From: Flavobacterium alkalisoli
GTDB lineage: Bacteria > Bacteroidota > Bacteroidia > Flavobacteriales > Flavobacteriaceae
Direction of reading: 5' to 3'
DNA length: 64,000 nt
Assembly: GCF_008000935.1 (NCBI RefSeq)
Contig: NZ_CP042831.1
Coordinates: forward strand, 1,426,001-1,490,000
The translations under genes and the position numbers were made by a program. Positions 33,897 through 42,344 of the stretch are shown here, piece by piece (position 1 is the first letter of the stretch; each line of letters opens with the position of its first letter). The notes below the pieces were generated by a model. The model did no database searches and was not told the origin of the DNA. It saw only the letters and a program-made list of their open reading frames with translations.

Positions 33897-36068
33897 ATGA
33901 AAAATATCAAAAAGTCACTTTACTTATTTTTACTGTTAAGCCTGCCTGTTTTAGGGCAGCAAAAAATAACCCTCGAAGAGATTTGGAGCGGAAGCTACAG
34001 GACAAAGGGGATGTATTCGCTGGAAGCGATGCAGAATACCAATCAATACACGGTTTTAAACAGCAACTGGAATGCCGGTACTTCGCAAATAGACCTGTAT
34101 GATTTTGCAACCCTCGAAAAGGTTAGTACTATTATAGATTCTAAAAGCTTTAGTGAGCTGAAAGGTATAGACAGTTATACTTTTAGCCCGGATGAGAAAA
34201 AAGTGCTTATAGCAACAAATTCAAACCAGATTTTCAGGCATTCTTTTACGGCCGATTTTTATATTTATGATATTGCTTCTAAATCGCTTGTTAAGCTAAG
34301 TGATAACCAGGTGCAGGAACCTACTTTTTCTGCCGATAACTCTAAAGTGGCTTACGGTTATAATAACAATCTTTATGTTTTTGACCTTGCCACAAAAACT
34401 ACCAAACAAATAACTACAGACGGGCAGAAGAATGCCATTATAAACGGTATTACCGACTGGGTATATGAAGAGGAGTTCGCTTTTGTAAGAGCTTATGACT
34501 GGAATGCAGCAGGAGATAAGATTGCTTACATACGTTTTGATGAAAGTGATGTCCCTGAATTTTCAATGGATGTATATCAGGGTTCGCTTTACCCACAGCA
34601 GTATGAGTTTAAATATCCTAAGGCGGGAGAGAATAACTCAAATGTATCGCTTCATGTTTATGATGTAAAAAACAATACTACAAAAACAATAAGCCTTGGC
34701 ACTATTGATGCTTACTACATACCAAGAATCAAATGGACAAACGATGCGCAAACATTAAGTGTTCAGCTAATGAACAGGCATCAGAATGATTTGAATATGG
34801 TATTTGTTAATGCGGATTCAGGTAAAGTTACTCCGGTACTTCACGAAACCGATAAGGCTTATATCGATATTACAGACAATCTTACCTTCCTTAACGATAA
34901 CAGTTTTATCTGGACCAGTGAAAAAGACGGTTACAACCATATTTACCATTATGACAAATCGGGTAAACTTATCCGTCAGGTTACACAGGGTAACTGGGAA
35001 GTAACGGCCTACTATGGTTTTGATAAGAAAACAGGAAATATTTTTTACCAGTCGGTAGAAAATGGTTCTATTAATCGTGATGTATACCGAATTGCACTTA
35101 CAGGTAAAAACAAAACAAGGCTTACACAAAAAACAGGGACTAATGATGCTACATTCAGTCCTAACTACGAATACTTTATCAATAGTTTTTCAAGTGCTCA
35201 GGAGCCAACGTCTTATGCTTTGCTAAGTGCTAAAAATGGCAATCAGGTAAAAGAGATCGCTAACAACAATGCTCTTAAAGAAAGATTAGCAGGTTACAGT
35301 CTTCCTAAAAAGGAATTCACAACTATTAAAACAGATAAAGGTCATGAGCTTAATGCATGGATAATTAAGCCGGCAGATTTTGATCCTAATAAAAAATATC
35401 CGCTATTTATGTACCAATACAGTGGTCCTGGTTCTCAGGAAGTAGCTAACAGATGGAACACTTATAATGACTATTGGTTCCTTATGCTGGCACAGCAGGG
35501 TTACATCGTAGCTTGTGTAGACGGTCGGGGAACAGGTTTTAAAGGCGCTGACTTTAAAAAAGTAACTTATAAGGAACTTGGTAAATATGAAGTGGAAGAC
35601 CAGATTGATGCCGCTAAAGTATTAGGAAGGTATGATTATGTAGATGCATCAAGAATAGGTATATTTGGCTGGAGTTTTGGAGGCTTTATGTCTTCTAACT
35701 GTATCCTTAAAGGAAATGATGTGTTTAAAATGGCTATTGCCGTGGCTCCGGTTACAAACTGGCGTTTTTATGACACGGTATATACTGAGAGGTATATGCA
35801 AACACCTCAGGAGAATGCTTCCGGGTATGATGATAACTCTCCTATAAACCATGTAGGTAAGCTAAAAGGTTCTTACCTGCTTATACACGGTTCGGCAGAC
35901 GATAATGTGCATGTACAAAACACCATGCTAATGGTAGAGGCTTTAATACAGGCTAACAAACAGTTTGACTGGGCTATCTATCCTGATAAGAATCACGGTA
36001 TTTATGGCGGTGCTACAAGGCTGCAGCTGTTTACCAAGATGACTAATTTTATTAAAGAAAAACTATAA
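33897..36068 (+). CDS. Dipeptidyl peptidase IV (S9B serine peptidase)
   Basis: The ATG at 33897 (723 residues) gives a signal peptide ending P-V-L-G-Q; an ATG three codons upstream is possible. The N-terminal beta-propeller holds the D-W-V-Y-E-E-E-F motif with Glu191-193, the pair that binds the substrate N-terminus. The C-terminal alpha/beta-hydrolase domain has G-W-S-F-G-G (Ser593), A-D-D-N-V-H (Asp668) and K-N-H-G-I (His700) as the triad. It should remove X-Pro or X-Ala dipeptides from peptides in the periplasm. Three peptide:proton symporter genes follow, so cleavage and uptake appear linked. The first lies 15 bases downstream. Confidence 0.95.
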   Translation: MKNIKKSLYLFLLLSLPVLGQQKITLEEIWSGSYRTKGMYSLEAMQNTNQYTVLNSNWNAGTSQIDLYDFATLEKVSTIIDSKSFSELKGIDSYTFSPDEKKVLIATNSNQIFRHSFTADFYIYDIASKSLVKLSDNQVQEPTFSADNSKVAYGYNNNLYVFDLATKTTKQITTDGQKNAIINGITDWVYEEEFAFVRAYDWNAAGDKIAYIRFDESDVPEFSMDVYQGSLYPQQYEFKYPKAGENNSNVSLHVYDVKNNTTKTISLGTIDAYYIPRIKWTNDAQTLSVQLMNRHQNDLNMVFVNADSGKVTPVLHETDKAYIDITDNLTFLNDNSFIWTSEKDGYNHIYHYDKSGKLIRQVTQGNWEVTAYYGFDKKTGNIFYQSVENGSINRDVYRIALTGKNKTRLTQKTGTNDATFSPNYEYFINSFSSAQEPTSYALLSAKNGNQVKEIANNNALKERLAGYSLPKKEFTTIKTDKGHELNAWIIKPADFDPNKKYPLFMYQYSGPGSQEVANRWNTYNDYWFLMLAQQGYIVACVDGRGTGFKGADFKKVTYKELGKYEVEDQIDAAKVLGRYDYVDASRIGIFGWSFGGFMSSNCILKGNDVFKMAIAVAPVTNWRFYDTVYTERYMQTPQENASGYDDNSPINHVGKLKGSYLLIHGSADDNVHVQNTMLMVEALIQANKQFDWAIYPDKNHGIYGGATRLQLFTKMTNFIKEKL

Positions 36069-36082
36069 CAAACACATTTTAT

Positions 36083-37801
36083 ATGAGCGGAAACACTACA
36101 CAACAAGGGCATCCTAAAGGACTTTGGTTTTTATTTGCCACAGAAATGTGGGAAAGGTTTGGTTACTATCTTATGCTTGGAATCTTTTCGTTATATATGC
36201 TTGACGGCTGGAATAACGGAGGTATGGGGTTCTCGCCGGAAAAAAAATCAGACATCTATGGTACCTACCTTGGGTTAGTTTATCTTACCCCGTTTATAGG
36301 AGGTTTGCTTGCTGATAGGGTATTAGGTTACAGAAAGTCCATTATAATGGGAGGTCTAATGATGGCTTCGGGTTATTTCCTGCTTTCTTTTCATGATATG
36401 ACAAGTTTCTATCTGGGTCTTTTCTTCATCATAATGGGTAATGGTTTCTTTAAACCAAACATCTCTACCCTTGTAGGTAACCTTTACAGTACAGATGAAC
36501 TTAAAGGTAAAAAAGATTCAGGATATAACATTTTCTACATGGGTATCAATATAGGTGCTTTTGTATGTAATTTCGTTGCTGCTTATATGCGTATTAATTT
36601 CGGTTGGGGCTATGCTTTTGCTGCTGCCGGTGTAGGTATGCTTTTAGGGGTGCTTATCTTTTTGAGTGGTACTAAGCATATAAAGCATGTAGATGTTATG
36701 AAGCCTCTTGAAGAAGGCGATATGAAAACAGGCAAGATATTAGGACTAACATTATTACCAATGTTTGTTTTTGGTATTTTAGGATATCTTATCCCTGGTA
36801 ATATTCTTGGTTCAGATACTAATGACGCCTTTATATTTGGATGTGTTCCGGTAATTGCTTTCTTCCTGTACTTGTGGTTTAAATCATCTGGTCTTGAAAA
36901 ACGAGCAATAGGGGCATTATTGGCGGTATTCTCCTGTGTAATTTTATTCTTTGCTGTTTTCCACCAAAACGGAGATGCGCTTACAGTATGGGCAGAAGAT
37001 TATACTGATAGGGAAATGCCAGAATCGGTAGCTAATGTTGCTACTAAGTTTGATATGGCTCAAACAGTAGAAAATAATGATATTGTTCAGCTTGATGATG
37101 CAGCCTTTGAAGAAAAGATGGCACAGTTAAGGGCACAGGAAAATGCAATGCCTGAAAATACTGATGCTGAAATAAAAGCTAAAAAAGAATATGCAAAAGA
37201 GCTTGCAGGTTACAGGGCTTCAAGAAAATATTTTGAAAACCTTGCTCCGGAAAAAGTTCCTGCAAATGGTAAAGATCTTAAATTATTCTCTACAGAGCTT
37301 TATCAGTCAATCAACCCATTCTGGGTAGTATTACTTACTCCTGTACTGGTAGGGCTATGGGGCTTTTTAAGAAAAAGAAAAAAAGAACCGAGTACGCCTA
37401 CAAAAATTGCAATTGGTTTAGTTGTTACGGCATTATCGGCACTGGTTATGGTTGGAGCTGTGTATGCTACTAACGATTTGTCGATGAAAGCTAGCAGTTG
37501 GTGGTTAATAGCGTCTTATGCTGTAATTACATTAGGTGAGCTTTGCCTTTCTCCAATGGGACTTTCATTGGTTTCTAAATTAAGTCCGCCAAGGATTACT
37601 GCTCTAATGATGGGAGGTTTCTTCCTTTCTATCTCGGTAGGTAATAAACTTGCAGGAATGCTTTCAAGCTTATGGGAAACTATGGAAGAGAAAGAAAATT
37701 TCTTCTTCCTGAACTTTGCACTGGTACTTGGTGCGGCATTAATGCTGTTCCTTATGCTTAAATGGCTTAATAAGGTAATGAAGGAAAATAACGTATATTA
37801 A
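36083..37801 (+). CDS. POT family peptide transporter, divergent, with large loop insertion
   Basis: The 572-residue protein has the proton-dependent oligopeptide transporter layout, with E-M-W-E-R-F at residues 21-26 (the E-x-x-E-R proton motif), G-x-F-F-K-P-N-I-S in helix 4 and G-E-L-C-L-S-P-M-G-L in helix 10. It differs from the next two genes in three ways: Y-Y-L-M-L-G in place of F/Y-Y-G-M-R, H294 where they have Glu in helix 7, and a charged extra stretch of about 100 residues (300-405) rich in Glu, Lys and Ala before the next helices. It should still be an inner-membrane peptide symporter. It follows the dipeptidyl peptidase by 15 bases. Confidence 0.9.
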   Translation: MSGNTTQQGHPKGLWFLFATEMWERFGYYLMLGIFSLYMLDGWNNGGMGFSPEKKSDIYGTYLGLVYLTPFIGGLLADRVLGYRKSIIMGGLMMASGYFLLSFHDMTSFYLGLFFIIMGNGFFKPNISTLVGNLYSTDELKGKKDSGYNIFYMGINIGAFVCNFVAAYMRINFGWGYAFAAAGVGMLLGVLIFLSGTKHIKHVDVMKPLEEGDMKTGKILGLTLLPMFVFGILGYLIPGNILGSDTNDAFIFGCVPVIAFFLYLWFKSSGLEKRAIGALLAVFSCVILFFAVFHQNGDALTVWAEDYTDREMPESVANVATKFDMAQTVENNDIVQLDDAAFEEKMAQLRAQENAMPENTDAEIKAKKEYAKELAGYRASRKYFENLAPEKVPANGKDLKLFSTELYQSINPFWVVLLTPVLVGLWGFLRKRKKEPSTPTKIAIGLVVTALSALVMVGAVYATNDLSMKASSWWLIASYAVITLGELCLSPMGLSLVSKLSPPRITALMMGGFFLSISVGNKLAGMLSSLWETMEEKENFFFLNFALVLGAALMLFLMLKWLNKVMKENNVY

Positions 37802-37818
37802 TAGTAGAACAGATATAA

Positions 37819-39447
37819 ATGGAAATATCAAGAACTGCAACTCTGGAGGAAATCCAGAGCTTTGAAGGAAAATATCCAAAACAATTATGGGGATTATTTT
37901 TCTCGGAAATGTGGGAGCGTTTTTGCTTTTACGGAATGAGAGGTGTGTTAACCTATTTTATGATTACACATCTTATCCTTGAAAATGGTGAACACATGCA
38001 GGAAAGTCAGGCTAACCTTCAGTATGGCGCTACACAGGCTTTTGTATATGCTTTTACTTTTATAGGAGGTTTGTTTGCAGATAAAATTTTAGGTTTCCGT
38101 AAATCACTTTTCTGGGGTGGTATACTAATGATTATTGGTAGTGCTATTTTGGCATTTGACCCGTTTCCTGAACAGAATTTCTTTCTAGGTATCAGTTTTA
38201 CTGTAATTGGTACAGGTTTTTTTAAGCCGAACATTTCTACTATGGTTGGCTCACTTTATAAAAGGGGTGACTCAAGGAGAGATGCAGGTTTCTCTTTATT
38301 CTATTCAGGTATTAATATTGGCGCTCTTTTAGGAGGATATGCTTGTATAGCAATTGGAAAAGGACAATTGTTTACCAGCTTTATTCCTGCAGATAAAACA
38401 TGGAATGTTGCTTTTGGCCTTGCAGGTGTTGTTATGACTATAAGTTTGGTAACATTCATCTTCACGCAAAAAACTCTTGGCCCTATTGGTCTTTCGCCGC
38501 TTAAAAGTCAGGATGGTGAAACAGAAAGTGTACCTGAAATTGAAGGGATAGGTACTGTTCAGCCTGAAGTTACAACTGTAAAGAGAACAGTTAAGTCAGG
38601 TAAGTCATGGTATGAATATGCTGTGTATTTTGGCACGCTTGCTTTTATCCCTGTTGTTATGACAATGGTAGCTAAAACGGAGTATACAGATTGGTTTATG
38701 TATATAATTGGTCCGTGTACATTATTATATCTCGGATATGAAATGACGAAACACACTTGGGAGGAAAGTAAAAAACTTCTCGCTGCCCTTGTGTTTATAA
38801 TATTCTCAATTGTATTTTGGGCATTCTTTGAACAAAGCGGGGGTTCGCTTAGTATTTTTGCGGCTAAAAATCTTAACAATGAGGTACTAGGCCTGTTTAC
38901 TCTTGATCCTAACGGAGTAAATAATGCAGCTAACTCAATATTTGTAATTGTATTTGCCCCAATAGTAGGGCTTGTATGGATTGCTATGGCAAAAAAGAAA
39001 ATAGAGCCTAATACAGTTATAAAATTTGGTTTAGGTTTTCTTTTCCTTGCCGGTGGTTTCTATACTTTCTACACTACGAGATTTTTTGAAGTAGTAGCCG
39101 GTTCGGGAATTGCAAGCCTTGATGTCTTTGTTTTGGCATATTTTGTAATTACATTTGGCGAACTTTGCCTTTCACCTATAGGTTTATCTATTATGACCAA
39201 GCTGTCTCCGCAAAGACTACAGGGAGTTATGATGGGTATGTGGTTTTTGGCAAGTGCTTACGGCCAGTATGTAGCAGGTATTCTTGGTGCAGGCCTTTCT
39301 GAGGCAGGCGAGGGAGATTCGTTACAGCAAAAACTGGTTACATATACAGACGGTTATTTACAACTGGCAATTTATGCTGCGATAGCGGGTGTGGTATTAA
39401 TAGTAATATCACCAATAGTAAGAAAGCTAATGCAGGATGTAAAATAA
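37819..39447 (+). CDS. POT family peptide:proton symporter, second copy
   Basis: The 542-residue protein has canonical POT motifs: S-E-M-W-E-R-F-C-F-Y-G-M-R (29-41) with the E-x-x-E-R proton site and the helix-1 Arg, F-F-K-P-N-I-S-T, E338 in F-F-E-Q-S-G-G-S of helix 7 and G-E-L-C-L-S-P-I-G-L-S. It has about 12-14 helices with a short cytoplasmic linker near 225-255. It should take up di- and tripeptides with protons across the inner membrane. It lies 18 bases after the first POT gene and 29 before the third. It is no close tandem duplicate, since the N-termini and loops differ. Confidence 0.93.
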   Translation: MEISRTATLEEIQSFEGKYPKQLWGLFFSEMWERFCFYGMRGVLTYFMITHLILENGEHMQESQANLQYGATQAFVYAFTFIGGLFADKILGFRKSLFWGGILMIIGSAILAFDPFPEQNFFLGISFTVIGTGFFKPNISTMVGSLYKRGDSRRDAGFSLFYSGINIGALLGGYACIAIGKGQLFTSFIPADKTWNVAFGLAGVVMTISLVTFIFTQKTLGPIGLSPLKSQDGETESVPEIEGIGTVQPEVTTVKRTVKSGKSWYEYAVYFGTLAFIPVVMTMVAKTEYTDWFMYIIGPCTLLYLGYEMTKHTWEESKKLLAALVFIIFSIVFWAFFEQSGGSLSIFAAKNLNNEVLGLFTLDPNGVNNAANSIFVIVFAPIVGLVWIAMAKKKIEPNTVIKFGLGFLFLAGGFYTFYTTRFFEVVAGSGIASLDVFVLAYFVITFGELCLSPIGLSIMTKLSPQRLQGVMMGMWFLASAYGQYVAGILGAGLSEAGEGDSLQQKLVTYTDGYLQLAIYAAIAGVVLIVISPIVRKLMQDVK

Positions 39448-39475
39448 AAATTAATTAGGAATCAATATATTAAAT

Positions 39476-41341
39476 ATGTCTACGACAACAAAGAATGACT
39501 TTTTTAAAACGAATGTATTAGGACATCCGGCCGGATTATTTGTATTATTCTTTACCGAAATGTGGGAACGTTTTTCCTACTATGGTATGAGAGCCCTATT
39601 AGTAATGTTTTTAACTGCCTCGGTGATGGGAGATCATCCGGGATGGGGATGGCCACAAGAGCATGCTTTTGCTTTGTTTGGTTCTTACACTGCTTTGGTT
39701 TACCTGTCGACTATGTTAGGAGGGTATTTTGCTGATAAACTCATAGGTTACAGATGGGCAGTAGTTGTCGGTGCTTTTTTAATGACACTTGGGCATGCCA
39801 GTATGGCTATTGAAACACCTTTCTTTATATACTTGGGCTTGACTTTACTAGTCTTTGGTACTGGTTTCTTTAAACCTAATATGACTTCGATAATTTCAGA
39901 AATGTATAAAGAAAGACCTGAAAAGAAAGATGGTGCTTATACCATATTTTATATGGGTGTCAATGCAGGTGCTTTTTTCGGAATCTTATTATGTGGTTAT
40001 CTTGGAGAAAAAGTAGGTTGGAGTATAGGATTTGGATTAGCTGGTATATTTATGCTTTTTGGACTTTTACAATTCTATTTTTCTCAAAATATATTTGGAG
40101 ATATTGGTCTTAAGCCTAAAATGGCTGATGACGTGGCATTAGCTAATTCAGATGCTTCTGAAATTAATACTAATGTTATAGATGAGAAAGAAATTAATAA
40201 AATTGACAACGATAAGCGAGTGCCTTTTACAGGCTGGCAACTTGCCGTAATAGCTATTTGTAGTATATTAGGTCTTATTTGGGTAATAAATGATCCTGTT
40301 TCTAAAATTTCTGAGGGATCTGTGAACTTCCTAAGTGTTGGCGGTTATGATTTGTCTAATTTTGCTGTTCTAACGGCTTTAGTATTATTCTTTATTTTAT
40401 TAGCTTACAGATTAAGTCAGTATGCCTTGGTTACACGACAAAAACTTCTTGCAGTTACGTTTTTTGCTGCGCTTACTTTTTGCTTTTTTGTGGTCTTTGA
40501 ACAGGCTCCGGGGACATTAACTATTTTTGCAAGAGATTATACTGATCGTATATTAACAGGTGGGGCGAGTCTTGTTTTCTTAATCGTTAATACACTTATT
40601 GCAGTTGTGCCTTTGGCTATTATAACATGGGTGTTGTTTAAGTTGTTCAAGCAAACATTTAAAAACTATGCACTTGCAAACATTTTTTTAAGTTTAAGTT
40701 TTGTTATTATTTGGATAATAACAATATGGATGCTTACAAAAGATTTTTATTCTGCAGGATATTTGCAGCTTTCCGATAGCACCTTAGAAATGCTTAAAAT
40801 AGATAAGATTACTGTAAAACTTACAGAAATACCTGCTACATGGTTTAATGTGTTAAACTCTTTGTTTATTATCACATTAGCACCATTATTCTCTAAGTGG
40901 TGGGAAAGTAAATTCAATCCGTCTGCTAACGCTAAGTTTGGTATTGGTATGATATTGTTAGGATTGGGAATGGGCTTTATTGCTTATGGGGGCAGAAATA
41001 TTGCGCCTGGAGCAGATTCAGCTTCTGTTGGGATGTACTGGTTAATTTTTGTATATCTTTTCCATACTATGGGAGAGCTTTGTATTTCTCCTGTAGGATT
41101 GTCTTATGTGAGTAAGCTTGTGCCGGGAAGAATGATTGCGTTTATGTTTGGTGTTTGGTATTTAGCGATTGCTATTGCAAACAAAGTGGCAGGTATTATC
41201 GGAGAAAATTCTACAGATATTGCAAATGAAAAGGGCATAGGCACATTTTTCATGATAATAATGGTATTAGCTATTGCAGTAGGCGTTGTTGCAATTTTAC
41301 TGAACAAGCCCATAAAAAAACTAATGCACGGAGTTAAATAA
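39476..41341 (+). CDS. POT family peptide:proton symporter, third copy
   Basis: The 621-residue protein has T-E-M-W-E-R-F-S-Y-Y-G-M-R (residues 27-39), F-F-K-P-N-M-T-S, E342 in V-F-E-Q-A-P-G-T and G-E-L-C-I-S-P-V-G-L-S, all standard POT elements. It is longer than the second copy because of a polar loop near 215-250 and extra helices between 265 and 470. Codon use is more A/T-rich than in its neighbours, which is visible in repeated TTA, ATA and AAT runs. It completes the block of peptidase and three transporters; the three may differ in peptide preference. Confidence 0.93.
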   Translation: MSTTTKNDFFKTNVLGHPAGLFVLFFTEMWERFSYYGMRALLVMFLTASVMGDHPGWGWPQEHAFALFGSYTALVYLSTMLGGYFADKLIGYRWAVVVGAFLMTLGHASMAIETPFFIYLGLTLLVFGTGFFKPNMTSIISEMYKERPEKKDGAYTIFYMGVNAGAFFGILLCGYLGEKVGWSIGFGLAGIFMLFGLLQFYFSQNIFGDIGLKPKMADDVALANSDASEINTNVIDEKEINKIDNDKRVPFTGWQLAVIAICSILGLIWVINDPVSKISEGSVNFLSVGGYDLSNFAVLTALVLFFILLAYRLSQYALVTRQKLLAVTFFAALTFCFFVVFEQAPGTLTIFARDYTDRILTGGASLVFLIVNTLIAVVPLAIITWVLFKLFKQTFKNYALANIFLSLSFVIIWIITIWMLTKDFYSAGYLQLSDSTLEMLKIDKITVKLTEIPATWFNVLNSLFIITLAPLFSKWWESKFNPSANAKFGIGMILLGLGMGFIAYGGRNIAPGADSASVGMYWLIFVYLFHTMGELCISPVGLSYVSKLVPGRMIAFMFGVWYLAIAIANKVAGIIGENSTDIANEKGIGTFFMIIMVLAIAVGVVAILLNKPIKKLMHGVK

Positions 41342-41385
41342 TTTTCGGCATTGTTTTTGGGTTATCCGGTTAAAAAAAGAATATA

Positions 41386-41847
41386 ATGAAAAAACTACTT
41401 TTAGTACTTTTTGTCGCTTTAGGTTCTGTTGCGGCAAAAGCTCAGGAAATAAAATGGATGACTTTTGATGAAGCTCAGGCAGCACAAAAAAAGTCACCTA
41501 AGCCTATTTTTATGGATGTGTATACCGATTGGTGCGGACCATGTAAGATACTTGATAAACAAACTTTTCATGATCCTAAGGTGATTGAGTTTATCAGTAA
41601 AAACTATTATGCCGTTAAGTTTAATGCCGAAGGTCAGCCTGATGTAACTTATAAGGGTAAGAAATACTCTAATCCGGGTTATGTGGAAGGCCGCAAAGGA
41701 AGAAACGCTACGCATGAGTTTACGCGTATTCTTAACCTTCAGGGTTATCCAACCATGATGGTTTTTGATAAAAAAGGTGAAATAATAAATACTATTGTAG
41801 GGCTACATACTCCGGAACAGCTTTTAACCGCTTTACAGGAAGAGTAA
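41386..41847 (+). CDS. Secreted thioredoxin-family protein (WCGPCK)
   Basis: The 153-residue protein has a signal peptide ending A-K-A-Q (residue 20) and one thioredoxin-fold domain with D-W-C-G-P-C-K (Cys50, Cys53), the classical thioredoxin active site, and a cis-proline Y-P-T-M-M-V-F near 124-130. It resembles DsbD-gamma/thioredoxin_7 type proteins of Bacteroidota and should act in periplasmic thiol reduction. An insertion with Y-K-G-K-K-Y-S-N-P-G-Y (about 90-100) is typical of this group. It is followed by a second such gene 11 bases downstream. Confidence 0.88.
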   Translation: MKKLLLVLFVALGSVAAKAQEIKWMTFDEAQAAQKKSPKPIFMDVYTDWCGPCKILDKQTFHDPKVIEFISKNYYAVKFNAEGQPDVTYKGKKYSNPGYVEGRKGRNATHEFTRILNLQGYPTMMVFDKKGEIINTIVGLHTPEQLLTALQEE

Positions 41848-41858
41848 AATAATATTAT

Positions 41859-42341
41859 ATGAAAAAAATACTTTTAGCACTTTTCATACTATTAGGTTCT
41901 TATGCTGTCCAAGCGCAGGAATTAGAATGGCATACCGATATCAATAAGGCTATTAAGCTTTCTCAGGATACAAAAAAGCCTTTGCTTTTATTCTTTACAG
42001 GGAGTGATTGGTGCGGATGGTGTATGAAACTTCAGAAAGATGTTTTTAAAACCAGCGATTTTGGTAAATGGGCGAAGGATAATGCAGTTTTGGTTGAACT
42101 TGATTTTCCTCGTCGGTTATCACAGTCAGTAGAACTGAAGCAGCAAAACTATTCATTGCAGAATTCATTTGGTGTGCGAGCTTATCCAACGGTTTGGTTG
42201 GTTGATGCAAGTACTAAAGGTGATGATGGAAAACCTTTACTTAAAAAAATGGGAAGGCTGGGCTATGAGAAGACTTCTAAAATATGGCTTGATAAAGCTA
42301 ACGAGATAGTAAGTTTATACAGCAAGAATCAGAAACAATAA
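41859..42341 (+). CDS. Secreted thioredoxin-family protein (WCGWCM)
   Basis: The 160-residue protein has a signal peptide ending A-V-Q-A-Q (residue 20) and a thioredoxin-fold domain with the less common active site D-W-C-G-W-C-M (Cys52, Cys55) and a cis-proline A-Y-P-T-V-W-L. The W-C-G-W-C type occurs in thioredoxin_7 domain proteins that may act as periplasmic disulfide reductases or isomerases. It shares little beyond the fold with its neighbour, so the two are probably not redundant. The plus-strand terminator lies inside the convergent comEC gene. Confidence 0.87.
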   Translation: MKKILLALFILLGSYAVQAQELEWHTDINKAIKLSQDTKKPLLLFFTGSDWCGWCMKLQKDVFKTSDFGKWAKDNAVLVELDFPRRLSQSVELKQQNYSLQNSFGVRAYPTVWLVDASTKGDDGKPLLKKMGRLGYEKTSKIWLDKANEIVSLYSKNQKQ

Positions 42342-42344
42342 CAG

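Noticed and set aside
36083..41341. Recent tandem duplication of the three POT genes
   Set aside because: The proteins share motifs but differ in length, loops and N-termini, and the DNA shows no long direct repeats, so an old divergence or separate acquisition fits better.
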